A stretch of 64,000 nucleotides of DNA from Salisediminibacterium beveridgei (GCF_001721685.1 NZ_CP012502.1:1426001-1490000); one strand, 5' to 3'. Positions 1-9,925 are shown, numbered from the stretch's first letter. The notes: generated by a model not told the origin, from the sequence alone. Made by a program: numbers and translations.

Positions 1-53
1 ACGATTATTGCATACCACTATAGTAGGAAGTTGTTTTAAAAAGGAGAATAAAA

Positions 54-974
54 ATGACCATTGAAGAATTGCTTGATACGTTTCCGGTAAGAAAATCAAC
101 GATGGAAGTTGCTGTCGCACATGCTGTTGATCCTGGTATTTTTCAGATGGCAGAAGCAGCATTGGAGCGAGGGCTTTGCCGTTTTCACTTTTTTGGTCCT
201 GAACAAGAGATGAAAAAAGCCGTGAAGGAAGGTGGTTTCTCTTGGAAAGATAGCGATAAAGTCCGTTTCAGCGATGCGACAGATGAGAACGACGCAGCCA
301 AAAAAGCAGTCAGGCAAGTTGCTGAAGCTAAGGCTCATGTTCTCATGAAAGGTATGGTGCCAACATCGGTGCTTCTAAAGGCGGTGTTGAGTAAACCGGA
401 GGGACTCAGAACCGGGAGAGTACTTAGCCATTTAGCCGGTTTTCATATCCCGAATTACCATAAGATGCTTTTCATGACTGATGCGGCAATGAATATTGCA
501 CCAGCACTGGATGAAAAAAAACAAATGATCGAAAATAGTTCAGCGGCGATGGTGAAAATGGGCGTGAAGTTACCTAAAGTGGCAGTTGTTGCAGCAGTTG
601 AAACAGTCAATCTTGCGATGCAGGCAACCGTGGACGCTGCCATGCTGACTCAAATGAACCACCGTGGTCAAATCAAGGGATGCTTGGTAGAGGGACCCCT
701 CGGCTTTGATAATGCCATAGACCAGTCCGCTGCGGTAAGTAAAGGAATATCATCACCAGTCGGTGGGGATGCAGATCTTCTGGTCGTTCCGAGCATAGAA
801 GTTGGGAACATTTTATATAAGTCATTCACTTATTTCGGTGGTGCCGTAGTAGGCGGGATGATACTGGGTGCAAAGGCTCCGATTGTATTGACATCGAGAA
901 CGGATTCAATTGACAGTAAGCTCTTCTCTTTAGCGATGGCTTTAAGTTCAACAGATCAACCAATCATTAAATAA
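54..974 (+). CDS. ptb: Phosphate butyryltransferase
   Basis: Cytosolic enzyme that swaps CoA for phosphate on butyryl-, isobutyryl- or isovaleryl-CoA, giving an acyl phosphate that the butyrate kinase two genes downstream uses to make ATP. The 306 residues match the usual size of the Pta/Ptb family, and the C-terminal half has the family-like segments EGPLGFDNA and [10 protein letters not shown]. An AAGGAG SD lies 7 bases before the ATG. It is the first of seven genes in bkd-operon order (ptb-bcd-buk-lpdV-bkdAA-bkdAB-bkdB), as in B. subtilis. The operon regulator and the promoter are outside the window or not recognisable in the 53 bases present. Confidence 0.93.
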   Translation: MTIEELLDTFPVRKSTMEVAVAHAVDPGIFQMAEAALERGLCRFHFFGPEQEMKKAVKEGGFSWKDSDKVRFSDATDENDAAKKAVRQVAEAKAHVLMKGMVPTSVLLKAVLSKPEGLRTGRVLSHLAGFHIPNYHKMLFMTDAAMNIAPALDEKKQMIENSSAAMVKMGVKLPKVAVVAAVETVNLAMQATVDAAMLTQMNHRGQIKGCLVEGPLGFDNAIDQSAAVSKGISSPVGGDADLLVVPSIEVGNILYKSFTYFGGAVVGGMILGAKAPIVLTSRTDSIDSKLFSLAMALSSTDQPIIK

Positions 975-991
975 AACAGGGGGACGTTAAC

Positions 992-2089
992 ATGGAACTA
1001 TTTAAGAATATGGAAATGTATGATTACGAGCAGGCAGTGATATGTCAGGACAAAGAATCAGGTTTGAAGGCGATTATTGCGATTCACGATACAACACTTG
1101 GACCTGCACTGGGTGGAACAAGAATGTGGACCTATGATACAGAGGACGCAGCTTTTGAGGATGCCCTCCGCCTGGCAAAAGGAATGACGTATAAAAATGC
1201 GGCGGCAGGATTAAATCTCGGCGGAGGAAAAACCGTAATTATCGGGGATCCCCGTAAAGATAAAAATGAAGCAATGTTTCGTGCATTCGGCCGGTTTGTT
1301 CAAGGATTAAACGGACGTTATATCACTGCAGAGGATGTCGGTATAACGGTGGCGGATATGGATCTGGTATATCAGGAAACTGACTACGTTACCGGGATCT
1401 CACCTGAATTTGGTTCATCAGGAAATCCATCCCCTGTGACCGCTTATGGGGTTTACGTAGGTATTAAAGCGGCGGCCAAAGAGGCATTCGGTGATGATTC
1501 CCTTGAGGGTCGAACGATTGCAGTTCAAGGTGTCGGTAACGTCTCTTACCGCATGTGTGACTACCTTCATAAGGAGGGTGCGAAGCTGATTGTCACAGAT
1601 ATTAATAAAGAATCTGTTAAACGGGCAGTGGATGAGTTTGGTGCAAAAGCAGTGGATGTGAATGATATCTATAAACAGGATGCAGATATCTATTCACCTT
1701 GTGCTCTCGGAGCGACGATCAATGACGAGACGATTCCACAACTCAAAGCCAAAGTAATTGCGGGAGCCGCCAATAACCAGCTGAAAGAAGCAAAACACGG
1801 GGATATGATTCAGGATATGGGGATTGTGTATGCGCCAGACTATGTTATCAATTCAGGTGGAGTCATTAATGTGGCGGATGAATTGATTGGCTATAATCGA
1901 GAGCGGGCTCTGAAGAAAGTTGAAACGATTTATGACAGCATCACCAAAATTTTCGATATTTCCAAACGTGACGGCATTGCCAGCTATAAAGCAGCAGATC
2001 GCATGGCGGAAGAACGCATTGAAACCATGAGAAAATCAAGACGTCAATTTCTGCAAAATGGAATGAACATTTTAAGCCGTGGCCGTTAA
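992..2089 (+). CDS. bcd: Leucine dehydrogenase
   Basis: NAD-dependent oxidative deamination of leucine, valine and isoleucine to their 2-oxo acids, feeding the keto acid dehydrogenase encoded downstream. The 365 residues are normal for the Glu/Leu/Phe/Val dehydrogenase family. The catalytic Lys80 sits in LNLGGGK and the substrate-binding Lys68 in MTYKNA, at the positions known for Bacillus LeuDH. The Rossmann motif GVGNVSYRM lies near residue 180. The gene starts 17 bases after ptb behind a GGGGG-type SD and is clearly part of the operon. Confidence 0.96.
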   Translation: MELFKNMEMYDYEQAVICQDKESGLKAIIAIHDTTLGPALGGTRMWTYDTEDAAFEDALRLAKGMTYKNAAAGLNLGGGKTVIIGDPRKDKNEAMFRAFGRFVQGLNGRYITAEDVGITVADMDLVYQETDYVTGISPEFGSSGNPSPVTAYGVYVGIKAAAKEAFGDDSLEGRTIAVQGVGNVSYRMCDYLHKEGAKLIVTDINKESVKRAVDEFGAKAVDVNDIYKQDADIYSPCALGATINDETIPQLKAKVIAGAANNQLKEAKHGDMIQDMGIVYAPDYVINSGGVINVADELIGYNRERALKKVETIYDSITKIFDISKRDGIASYKAADRMAEERIETMRKSRRQFLQNGMNILSRGR

Positions 2090-2125
2090 AGAAGTAGTGG
2101 TCTTGACGGAAGGAGTGGTATAAAA

Positions 2126-3211
2126 ATGGAGCAGTCATTTCGGATCCTGGCTATAAATCCAGGATCCACCTCCACGAAAATAGCAATCTATGAAAATGAT
2201 CGCGAACTGTTCGAATTGACGATCAGACATAAACAAGAGGACATGTCAGGTTATTCGACCATTATTGAGCAATATGATTTTCGTAAACAAACCATTCTGA
2301 AAGCACTCGAGGATCATGGGATGAATCTTTCCAAACTTGCTGCAGTTGTTGGACGTGGAGGGCTTCTTCGACCCATTGAAGGTGGCACGTACCGTGTTAA
2401 TGATGAAATGCTCAGTGATCTTCGGAGCGGCAGAAACGGTGAGCATGCATCGAATCTGGGGGCGATTTTGGCAGATGAAATTGCCTCGCAGTTAAATATC
2501 GAAGCATTCATTGTCGACCCGGTTGTCGTGGATGAACTTGATGATGTCGCGCGGATCAGTGGTGTAGCAGATTTCGAACGAAAAAGTATCTTTCATGCCC
2601 TCAATCAAAAGGCTGTTGCAAGAAAAGTGGCACAAGATCTTGGCAGAAAATATGAGCAGCTGAACCTGATCGTTTGCCACATGGGTGGTGGAATTACAGT
2701 TGGCAGTCATAAAAAAGGCCGGGTTGTAGATGTGAATAATGGCTTGCATGGTGAAGGACCTCTTTCACCAGAACGAGCGGGGACTGTGCCCGCTGGAGAC
2801 CTGGTGTCAATGTGTTATTCCGGGGAATATTATGCACATGAAGTCATGAAGAAAATCGTTGGTCAAGGCGGATTGGTAGGTCATTTGGGGACGAACGATG
2901 CCCGGGAAGTGGAAGATCGAATCAAAGGCGGTGATGCGCATGCTGCCATTGTCTATGATGCCATGGCTTATCAGATTGCCAAAGAAATCAGTTCACATGC
3001 AGCTGTGTTAAACGGTGATGTGGATGCGATCGTTATCACCGGAGGCCTTGCATATGGCAATAATTTTGTCGGAAAAATTACCTCTCGCATCAAATGGATT
3101 TCACAGGTTATTGTTGAGCCTGGTGAGAATGAAATGCAGGCATTAACTGAAGGCGCGCTTCGTGTACTTAAAGATCAGGAAAGAGTAAGGCATTATCCGA
3201 ATCGAAAATAA
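2126..3211 (+). CDS. buk: Butyrate kinase
   Basis: Acetokinase-family enzyme converting branched acyl phosphates plus ADP to the free acid plus ATP, which conserves energy from amino-acid breakdown together with Ptb. The 361-residue protein opens with the phosphate-binding segment [11 protein letters not shown], has the ASKHA-type segment [10 protein letters not shown] near residue 190, and has ITGGLAYG near 310. A GGAGTGG SD precedes the ATG. A GC-rich hairpin follows the gene before lpdV. Confidence 0.95.
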   Translation: MEQSFRILAINPGSTSTKIAIYENDRELFELTIRHKQEDMSGYSTIIEQYDFRKQTILKALEDHGMNLSKLAAVVGRGGLLRPIEGGTYRVNDEMLSDLRSGRNGEHASNLGAILADEIASQLNIEAFIVDPVVVDELDDVARISGVADFERKSIFHALNQKAVARKVAQDLGRKYEQLNLIVCHMGGGITVGSHKKGRVVDVNNGLHGEGPLSPERAGTVPAGDLVSMCYSGEYYAHEVMKKIVGQGGLVGHLGTNDAREVEDRIKGGDAHAAIVYDAMAYQIAKEISSHAAVLNGDVDAIVITGGLAYGNNFVGKITSRIKWISQVIVEPGENEMQALTEGALRVLKDQERVRHYPNRK

Positions 3212-3214
3212 TAA

Positions 3215-3255
3215 CCGGTGACGGCAGAATGAATTAAACCGCTCTGCCGCTCCGG
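3215..3255 (+). repeat. Intra-operon inverted repeat between buk and lpdV
   Basis: Two paired arms, CCGG and CGGCAGA on the left and TCTGCCG and CCGG on the right, form an imperfect GC-rich hairpin in the 62-base gap. No T-run follows, so it is not a classical intrinsic terminator. It could be an RNA processing or stabilising element. Confidence 0.5.
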
Positions 3256-3273
3256 AAAAGTGGAGGAATTCCC

Positions 3274-4701
3274 ATGGCATTAGAATATGATCTGGTCATA
3301 TTAGGAGCTGGAACTGGTGGCTATGTCGCTGCGGTTCGCGCTTCCCAGCTTGGCTTAAAAACGGCCATTGTTGAAAAAGGGAAACTAGGTGGTACGTGTC
3401 TTCATGAAGGCTGTATTCCCAGCAAAGCATTATTAAGATCAGCAGAAGTTTTTGACACAATAAAACACTCTGGTGATTTCGGAGTCGATGTGTCTGAATA
3501 TTCCCTAAATTTCGAAAAAGTTCAAACGCGCAAAGAAACCATAGTTGATCAATTATATAAAGGTGTACAGCACCTCATCAAAAAAGGAAAAATAGATGTA
3601 TACGAGGGTTATGGCCGTATCATGGGCCCTTCAATTTTTTCACCAAGAGCGGGTACAGTTTCGGTCGAATATGATGGGGATCAGGAAAACGATATGCTCG
3701 TTCCCAAATCTGTGATGATTGCTACGGGCAGCCGGTCAAATACATTGCCGGGCCTTGCACTTGATGAAGAACAGATTCTTTCTTCAACGGGTGCACTGAA
3801 GCTTAAAGAAATCCCAGCCTCAATTACGATTATAGGAGGCGGAGTGATTGGCGTTGAATGGGCTTCAATGCTTGTGGATTTCGGCGCAGAAGTGACTGTT
3901 CTGGAATACCTCGATCGATTACTGCCGGGTGAAGATCGGGACATTAGTAAAGAAATGCAGCGAGCAATGAAGAAAAAAGGCGTTAAGGTCATTACTGGCG
4001 CTGAAGTAAAAGGTGATCAGACGGATATTCAGGACAACCAGGTGACGGTTCACTATGTTCATAAAGGCGAAGAGAAGAGTATAATATCTGAAAAAGTACT
4101 CGTCTCAGTCGGCAGAAAAGCAAACACAGAAGATATAGGGTTAAACAACACAGAAATTCTTACGAACAATGGATTTATCGAAGTGAATGATCATTTCCAG
4201 ACTGCAGAAGACCATATTTATGCAATAGGGGATGTCATTGGTGGACTTCAGCTGGCGCATGTTGCTTCACACGAGGGAATTCATGCCGTAGAGCATATGG
4301 CAGAACTTGATCCTGATCCGATAGACGACAATCTTGTTCCGAAATGCACCTACTCTAATCCGGAAGTGGCGAGTGTCGGCCTGACGGAAGAGGCGGCAAA
4401 AGAGCAAGGGTACGACGTAATCTCAGCGAAATTTTCCTTCAAAGCGATCGGAAAAGCACTGGTCTTCGGAGATTCAAACGGCTTCGTCAAATTCGTAACG
4501 GACAAAGGAAGTCAGGATCTGCTTGGTGTTCACATGATTGGACCACATGTGACTGAATTGATCAGCGAAGCGGCACTAGCCAAAGTACTGGATGCTACTC
4601 ACTGGGAAGTGGCATCGACGATCCATCCACACCCGACACTCTCTGAAATTATGGGCGAAGCGGCATTGGCAGTCGATGGAAACGAAATACATGGTGGATA
4701 A
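3274..4701 (+). CDS. lpdV: Dihydrolipoyl dehydrogenase of the branched-chain keto acid complex (E3)
   Basis: FAD-dependent E3 that reoxidises dihydrolipoamide on the E2 core and passes electrons to NAD. The 475 residues have the N-terminal FAD motif GAGTGG, the redox disulfide Cys42/Cys47 in GGTCLHEGCIPSK, a second nucleotide-binding motif GGGVIGVEWA near residue 190, and the C-terminal catalytic HPHPTLSE. An SD (GTGGAGG) lies about 6 bases before the ATG. It is bkd-specific by context, being directly followed by the E1 and E2 genes. Confidence 0.96.
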   Translation: MALEYDLVILGAGTGGYVAAVRASQLGLKTAIVEKGKLGGTCLHEGCIPSKALLRSAEVFDTIKHSGDFGVDVSEYSLNFEKVQTRKETIVDQLYKGVQHLIKKGKIDVYEGYGRIMGPSIFSPRAGTVSVEYDGDQENDMLVPKSVMIATGSRSNTLPGLALDEEQILSSTGALKLKEIPASITIIGGGVIGVEWASMLVDFGAEVTVLEYLDRLLPGEDRDISKEMQRAMKKKGVKVITGAEVKGDQTDIQDNQVTVHYVHKGEEKSIISEKVLVSVGRKANTEDIGLNNTEILTNNGFIEVNDHFQTAEDHIYAIGDVIGGLQLAHVASHEGIHAVEHMAELDPDPIDDNLVPKCTYSNPEVASVGLTEEAAKEQGYDVISAKFSFKAIGKALVFGDSNGFVKFVTDKGSQDLLGVHMIGPHVTELISEAALAKVLDATHWEVASTIHPHPTLSEIMGEAALAVDGNEIHGG

Positions 4702-4735
4702 AATTTAGTGATGAACTGAAAGAGAGGGATTTTGA

Positions 4736-5731
4736 ATGGCTCAATTGAAACATGAGCAAGCCGGGCTGACAGGTGAATCAGCTGTAAAAATGTTCGAAAC
4801 CATGCTTTTGGCAAGAATGATTGATGAGCGGATGTGGCTCTTAAACCGAGCGGGCAAGATCCCTTTTGTCATTTCCTGCCAAGGTCAGGAAGCTGCACAG
4901 GTAGGTGCCGCAATGGCCCTGAATGACTCAACCGATTACATTCTTCCATATTATCGTGATCTCGGAATTGTACTGCATTTTGGCATGACGGCAACGGATG
5001 TGATGATGAGTGCATTTGCAAAACCCCAAGATCCAAATTCAGGAGGAAGGCAAATGCCTGGACACTTTGGTCAGCGAAAGAACCGGATTGTGACAGGTTC
5101 ATCGCCAGTAACCACTCAGGTTCCCCATGCTGCAGGGATCGCTCTTGCCGCAAAGATGAAAGGGGAAAAATTAGTGGCTTTAACGACATTTGGTGAAGGT
5201 TCGTCCAACCAGGGAGATTTCCATGAAGGTATTAATTTTGCCTCTGTTCATGATCTTCCTGTGATTTTCATGGTTGAGAATAATAAGTACGCGATTTCTG
5301 TTCCTCTTGATAAACAGTTAAATGTTGAAAAAGTTTCTGATCGTGCAGCAGGGTATGGTATTCACGGCGAGACAGTGGATGGTAATGACCCAATAGCCGT
5401 CTATGATGCAGTCAAGAGGGCACGAAAACGGGCAATGAATGGAGAGGGGCCATCGCTAATTGAGACGGTCTCGTACCGATTAACACCGCATTCGAGTGAT
5501 GATGACGATAGTACTTATCGTTCGAAAGAAGAAGTGGCTGCTGCAAAAGCTATTGATTCGATTCATATCTATGGAGAATACTTGCGTGAGAATGGGTTGA
5601 TGTCTGAGGAAATGGAATCTGAGATCAGGGGAAAACTGCGGAGACTGATCGACGAAGCAACAGATCTTGCAGAAGATGCCGAGGATGCAGATGCGGACAC
5701 CTTGTTTCAGCATGTTTACAGTGAGGAGTGA
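4736..5731 (+). CDS. bkdAA: Branched-chain 2-oxo acid dehydrogenase E1 alpha
   Basis: Thiamine-diphosphate-binding alpha subunit of E1, which decarboxylates branched 2-oxo acids. The 331-residue size is standard. The ThDP segment runs from GEGSSNQGDFHEG to the NN of VENNKYAISVP, and the phosphorylation-loop region SYRLTPHSSDDDDSTYR is present. A GAGAGGG SD precedes the ATG. The last codons overlap the longer reading frame of bkdAB, so translation is probably coupled. Confidence 0.96.
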   Translation: MAQLKHEQAGLTGESAVKMFETMLLARMIDERMWLLNRAGKIPFVISCQGQEAAQVGAAMALNDSTDYILPYYRDLGIVLHFGMTATDVMMSAFAKPQDPNSGGRQMPGHFGQRKNRIVTGSSPVTTQVPHAAGIALAAKMKGEKLVALTTFGEGSSNQGDFHEGINFASVHDLPVIFMVENNKYAISVPLDKQLNVEKVSDRAAGYGIHGETVDGNDPIAVYDAVKRARKRAMNGEGPSLIETVSYRLTPHSSDDDDSTYRSKEEVAAAKAIDSIHIYGEYLRENGLMSEEMESEIRGKLRRLIDEATDLAEDAEDADADTLFQHVYSEE

Positions 5732-5736
5732 CAACT

Positions 5737-6723
5737 ATGCCAATTATGTCTTATATTGATGCCATTACCCTTGCTATGCAAGAGGAAATGGCGCGCGATG
5801 ACAATGTATTTGTATTAGGAGAAGATGTCGGTGCCCGTGGTGGTGTTTTCAGGGCAACTGCCGGACTCTACGAACAATTTGGTGAACAACGGGTGATTGA
5901 TACACCTCTTGCAGAATCAGCGATAGCAGGCGTGGGCATTGGTGCTGCAATGTATGGAATGCGACCCGTTGCTGAAATGCAATTTGCTGACTTTATTATG
6001 CCTGCTGTAAATCAGATCGTTTCTGAGGCGGCGAAAATCCGATACCGGTCCAATAACGATTGGTACTGCCCATTGACGATCCGGGCACCATATGGCGGGG
6101 GAGTTCACGGAGCGTTGTATCATTCTCAGTCTGTGGAGGCGATGTTTGCCAATACGCCGGGTCTTAGGATTGTAATTCCTTCAAATCCTGCGGATGCGAA
6201 AGGGTTACTTAAAGGGGCCATTCGTTCAGATGATCCTGTACTTTTCTTCGAACACAAGAAGGCCTACCGGTTGCTGAAAGGTGAGGTACCTGATGACCAT
6301 GATCATGTTGAGGATATAACAAAAGCAAAGGTGCAACGTGAGGGTGAGGACATTACTGTCATCAGCTATGGTCTGATGCTGCATTATGCAAAACAGGCAG
6401 CGGACAAGTTGGCTGGTGAAGGTGTTGATACGCATGTACTTGACCTGAGATCGATTTATCCGTTGGATAAACAAGCAATCATCGAAGCGGCTTCGAAGAC
6501 TGGTAAAGTACTTTTGATTACAGAAGACAATCTCGAAGGCAGCATTATAGGTGAGGTGAGTGCCATCATTGGAGAAAACTGCCTGTTTGATCTGGATGCT
6601 CCGATTCAGCGTTTGGCTGGACCTGATGTACCGGCGATGCCTTACTCTCCGCGCCTTGAAAAAGCGTTTATTGTGAATCAAAATAAAATCGAACAGGCAA
6701 TACGGGATCTGGCTGAATTTTAA
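5737..6723 (+). CDS. bkdAB: Branched-chain 2-oxo acid dehydrogenase E1 beta
   Basis: Beta subunit of the E1 heterotetramer. It contains GEDVGARGGVFRAT near the N terminus and the transketolase-type C-terminal domain. A GTG at 5728 extends the frame, but the ATG at 5737 has a GAGGAG SD at 5723-5728 with an 8-base spacer, so 5737 was chosen, giving 328 residues. The SD lies inside the end of bkdAA. Confidence 0.96.
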   Translation: MPIMSYIDAITLAMQEEMARDDNVFVLGEDVGARGGVFRATAGLYEQFGEQRVIDTPLAESAIAGVGIGAAMYGMRPVAEMQFADFIMPAVNQIVSEAAKIRYRSNNDWYCPLTIRAPYGGGVHGALYHSQSVEAMFANTPGLRIVIPSNPADAKGLLKGAIRSDDPVLFFEHKKAYRLLKGEVPDDHDHVEDITKAKVQREGEDITVISYGLMLHYAKQAADKLAGEGVDTHVLDLRSIYPLDKQAIIEAASKTGKVLLITEDNLEGSIIGEVSAIIGENCLFDLDAPIQRLAGPDVPAMPYSPRLEKAFIVNQNKIEQAIRDLAEF

Positions 6724-6743
6724 TCCACAGGAGGGATTGGCAA

Positions 6744-7997
6744 ATGTCGACGGAAATTACGATGCCCCAGCTTGGGGAGAGTGTCACTGAAGGGACCATT
6801 ACAAAATGGCTCGTGGAACCGGGTGATCAAGTTCAAAAGTACGACCCGATTGCGGAAGTAATGACGGACAAAGTGAATGCTGAAGTACCGTCTTCTTATA
6901 CAGGTGTAATTGATGAATTAATTGCTCAAGTTGATGAAACCATTGAAGTTGGTGAAGTGATTTGTAAAATGACAGTAGAGGGTGCCACTGCTGAACCGGA
7001 AACAGAAAGGAATGAGGAAACTCCGCAACAGGTGACACAAGCGGTCCAGAGTTCACCGGAAAAGGATGACAGCCAGAAATTGCGGTATTCGCCAGCTGTA
7101 TTGAAGTTGTCTCAAGAACATCAGTTGGATCTGAAGACGATTCAAGGTTCGGGTAAAGGTGGACGAATCACCCGAAAAGATGTACTCAAAGCAATCGATG
7201 AGGGCGTTCCTCAAAAGTCCCAGCCAGATGCACCTGAACAACCTGTTATCAAAGAACCGGCTAATTTGGAATCGAAAACTGACGTTTCCGATTCTGGCAG
7301 GGAAGAAAAGGTTCCGGTTACTGGTGTGAGAAAAGCCATTGCTCAAAATATGGTAAATTCCAAACAAACCTCCCCTCATGCGTGGATGATGGTCGAGGTA
7401 GACGTCACGAATCTGGTAAACGTGAGAGAAAAGATCAAGCATACATTCAAACAAAATGAAGGCTACAATCTGACCTTTCTGCCATTCTTTATGGAGGCTG
7501 TAATCGATGGATTAAAGACGTTCCCTCAAGTGAATGCTTCTTGGCAAGGGGATCATATAGTCCGTTACAAAGATGTTCACCTGTCAGTTGCAATGGCCAC
7601 AGAGAATGAACTGTTTGTTCCGGTGATTCGGCATGCAGATGAAAAAAATATCAAAGGGCTTGCAAGAGCATTGCAAGACCTCGGTCAAAAAGTAAAAGCA
7701 GGAAAACTGACAACGGAAGATATGAAAGGTGGAACGTTCACTTTGAACAATACAGGTTCATTCGGTTCCATTCAGTCACAGCCAATCATTAATCAGCCTC
7801 AGGCAGCGATCCTGTCTGTTGAGTCGATTGTCAAAAGACCGGTGGTCATAGAGGGCGATGCGATTGCCATCCGCCATATGGTGAATTTATGTATGTCTTT
7901 GGATCATCGCGTGATGGATGGCCTGATTGCAGGGAAATTTATGCAGCACGTGAAAGAAAAACTGGAAGGTATCCAATCGGATCAACTCTCTTTATAG
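6744..7997 (+). CDS. bkdB: Branched-chain 2-oxo acid dehydrogenase E2 (dihydrolipoamide acyltransferase)
   Basis: Core of the complex; transfers the branched acyl group from lipoate to CoA. Domain order in the 417 residues: lipoyl domain (1-77, with the lipoylated Lys43 in MTDKVNAEV), an acidic Pro/Glu-rich linker, the peripheral-subunit-binding domain (about 113-150, with GSGKGGRITRKDVL), a second linker, and the catalytic domain ending in SLDHRVMDG with the catalytic His and Asp. It is the last gene of the operon, followed by a terminator at 8006-8039. The acyl-CoA products serve as primers for branched fatty acids. Confidence 0.96.
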   Translation: MSTEITMPQLGESVTEGTITKWLVEPGDQVQKYDPIAEVMTDKVNAEVPSSYTGVIDELIAQVDETIEVGEVICKMTVEGATAEPETERNEETPQQVTQAVQSSPEKDDSQKLRYSPAVLKLSQEHQLDLKTIQGSGKGGRITRKDVLKAIDEGVPQKSQPDAPEQPVIKEPANLESKTDVSDSGREEKVPVTGVRKAIAQNMVNSKQTSPHAWMMVEVDVTNLVNVREKIKHTFKQNEGYNLTFLPFFMEAVIDGLKTFPQVNASWQGDHIVRYKDVHLSVAMATENELFVPVIRHADEKNIKGLARALQDLGQKVKAGKLTTEDMKGGTFTLNNTGSFGSIQSQPIINQPQAAILSVESIVKRPVVIEGDAIAIRHMVNLCMSLDHRVMDGLIAGKFMQHVKEKLEGIQSDQLSL

Positions 7998-8005
7998 GAA
8001 CACAT

Positions 8006-8039
8006 CCCCTTAGCCTGAGACAGGTTAAGGGGAATTTTA
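8006..8039 (+). terminator. Intrinsic terminator of the bkd operon
   Basis: 12-bp stem CCCCTTAGCCTG / CAGGTTAAGGGG with one G-T pair, followed by AATTTT. It lies immediately after bkdB. Confidence 0.85.
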
Positions 8040-8080
8040 TCAAGAATTGTTCCAAAGAAAAAACAGGCTATCCCTTTACA

Positions 8081-8138
8081 ATTCGTAATGGTTACGATAT
8101 ACTTCGAAATGCACAACAAAACGTAATGATTACGAATT
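8081..8138 (+). promoter_or_regulatory. Two Zur-type operators upstream of znuA
   Basis: Two near-identical palindromes, CGTAATGGTTACG (8084-8096) and CGTAATGATTACG (8122-8134). Both fit the Bacillus Zur core CGTAAT-N-ATTACG; the second is perfect and sits directly before the SD. Centres are 38 bp apart. This predicts zinc-dependent repression of the downstream zinc-binding lipoprotein. Confidence 0.85.
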
Positions 8139-8153
8139 AAGGAGATGAGCAAA

Positions 8154-9401
8154 TTGAAGAAAACATACACATTGACTTCAGCCATAATGGCTTTAGGTTT
8201 GTTGGCAGCTTGCGGAGAAAACAATGAGGATGAAAATGAAACAGCTCAAAACAACAATGAGGGAAACAATAATGTTGATACGGAAGAACAAACGGATCCG
8301 CTCCAAGTGAAAACTACCATGTACCCACTTCATTATTTCACAGAACAGATCGGACAGGAATTAGTGGATGTATCGAACATTCTTCCTGCCGGTGCAGACG
8401 CTCACACATTTGAGCCTTCAACCAACCAGATGATTGAAATCGCAGAAGCTGATTTGTTTTTGTATAACGGGGCAGATTTTGAAGGGTATGCTTCCAGTAT
8501 AAAGGATGCTCTGGAGGATGAAGATGTTACGATTTTCGAAGCAACACATGATTTAGATCTTATCGATTTCAGCCATGGTCTTTCCGATGATCACGATCAT
8601 GACCATGATCACGATCACAATGATGACCATAACGATAACCATGACCATAATGACGATCATGATCACAATGACAACCATAACGACAACCATAACGACAACC
8701 ATGACCATAATGACGATCATGATCACAATGATAACCTCAACGACAACCATGACCATAATGATGATCATGGTAACAACGACAACCATAACCATAATGATAA
8801 TCACAATCATAATCATAATGACAACAATAACAACGAACACGATCACGATCATGACAATGGTGACGATCATGCTCATGGAGACTATGATCCACACGTATGG
8901 CTTGACCCGGTAAGGTCTGTTGAATATGCGGAGCAAATTAAATCTGTTTTGATTGAACTGATGCCAGAACAAGAAAATGTATTTATCGAGAATTTTGAAG
9001 CGCTTGAAGAAAAGTTACTCGCATTGGATGAGGAATTCCAGTCAATGACGGAGGAAGTAAGCAATGACGTCATTGTCGTCTCTCACTCTGGATACGGATA
9101 TTGGACGGACCGCTATGGCATCCAGCAACTCGGAATTGCAGGACTTTCACCAACCAATGAACCATCGATTCAACAATTACAAGATGTTATTGATTCAATG
9201 GACGAGTATGGTATAGAACATGTTTTGATTGAGCCGAACATTCCAACCAATTTGATCGAAACCGTTCAGGATGAAACAGGGGCAGAAGCAAAACGCATTC
9301 ATAACTTGGAGAACCTGACTGAAGAAGATGTGGACAATGGCGAGGACTACATGTCCATAATGAGAGAAAATATTGAGGTCCTTCGAACGGTGCTTCAGTA
9401 A
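8154..9401 (+). CDS. znuA: Zinc ABC transporter substrate-binding lipoprotein with a very long His/Asp/Asn loop
   Basis: Cluster A-1 metal-binding protein (ZnuA/AdcA/TroA family) anchored outside the membrane. An ATG at 8145 touches the AAGGAG SD (8139-8144), so the TTG at 8154, with a 9-base spacer, is the better start; this gives MKKTYTLTSAIMALGLLAAC, a lipoprotein signal with lipobox LAAC. Metal-site segments GADAHTFEP, DPHVWLDP and VVSHSGYGYW supply the family histidines. Between about residues 147 and 241 there are roughly 29 His set among Asp and Asn, far longer than the usual ZnuA loop. No znuB/znuC permease or ATPase genes are adjacent, so the partner transporter must be elsewhere. 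Two Zur boxes precede it. Confidence 0.93.
   Translation: MKKTYTLTSAIMALGLLAACGENNEDENETAQNNNEGNNNVDTEEQTDPLQVKTTMYPLHYFTEQIGQELVDVSNILPAGADAHTFEPSTNQMIEIAEADLFLYNGADFEGYASSIKDALEDEDVTIFEATHDLDLIDFSHGLSDDHDHDHDHDHNDDHNDNHDHNDDHDHNDNHNDNHNDNHDHNDDHDHNDNLNDNHDHNDDHGNNDNHNHNDNHNHNHNDNNNNEHDHDHDNGDDHAHGDYDPHVWLDPVRSVEYAEQIKSVLIELMPEQENVFIENFEALEEKLLALDEEFQSMTEEVSNDVIVVSHSGYGYWTDRYGIQQLGIAGLSPTNEPSIQQLQDVIDSMDEYGIEHVLIEPNIPTNLIETVQDETGAEAKRIHNLENLTEEDVDNGEDYMSIMRENIEVLRTVLQ
8592..8876 (+). repeat. Low-complexity GAT/CAT/AAC repeat tract in znuA
   Basis: Degenerate in-frame repeat of His-Asp and His-Asn codons. A 60-base period is visible: the 30 bases from 8641 recur identically from 8701. This suggests expansion by slippage or unequal recombination. 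The same tract opens false reading frames on both strands. Confidence 0.85.
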
Positions 9402-9492
9402 CTTTTTCTGAACGATTGAGCATCCTGCATGGTAACTCACACTAAAACAGTGTAAAATAGAGTTATATTTAAATGAGAAAGGGTGTATCAAT

Positions 9493-9918
9493 GTGGAATT
9501 TCAAATGTTTATGAATGACGTTGTACAGGCGGCGCGTAATGATATGGATCAGGCAGGCTACGAGCAACTGACGACTCCTGAAGAAGTGGATCAGGTATTC
9601 AACGAAAAAGGGTCAGTGCTTGTCATGGTGAACTCGGTCTGCGGATGTGCCGGAGGAATTGCACGACCGTCTGCTGCTTACATGAAGAATTTCGATGTAA
9701 AAGCGGACCGGTATGTTACCGTCTTTGCTGGTCAAGACAAAGAAGCTACGGAAAAAGCCCGGAGTTATTTCACCGGTTATCCACCATCTTCACCGTCCTT
9801 TGCGCTTTTGAAAGATGGCGAATTAAAGATGATGGTTGAGCGCCATGAAATAGAAGGGCATGAACCGATACAGATTGTGCAAAAGCTTGAAGAAGGTCTT
9901 GAAACACATTTTAAATAA
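9493..9918 (+). CDS. brxB: Bacilliredoxin (YphP/YqiW family)
   Basis: Thiol-disulfide oxidoreductase that removes bacillithiol from S-bacillithiolated proteins. The 141 residues carry the redox motif CGC in NSVCGCAGG near residue 52 and the family C-terminal segment [11 protein letters not shown]. The start is GTG with SD GAAAGGG and a 9-base spacer. The position just after the bkd operon corresponds to yqiW (brxB) in B. subtilis, which is why the BrxB name is preferred over BrxA. Confidence 0.9.
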   Translation: MEFQMFMNDVVQAARNDMDQAGYEQLTTPEEVDQVFNEKGSVLVMVNSVCGCAGGIARPSAAYMKNFDVKADRYVTVFAGQDKEATEKARSYFTGYPPSSPSFALLKDGELKMMVERHEIEGHEPIQIVQKLEEGLETHFK

Positions 9919-9925
9919 AAGTTGT

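Noticed and set aside
8592..8876. CRISPR-like array
   Set aside because: The short repeats are in-frame codons of a His-rich loop with no spacers of constant length.
8553..8972. Long reading frames opposite and out of frame with znuA, rich in Met/Ile/Val/Thr
   Set aside because: They are artefacts of the GAT/CAT/AAC repeat read in other frames. They have no SD and no sensible composition.
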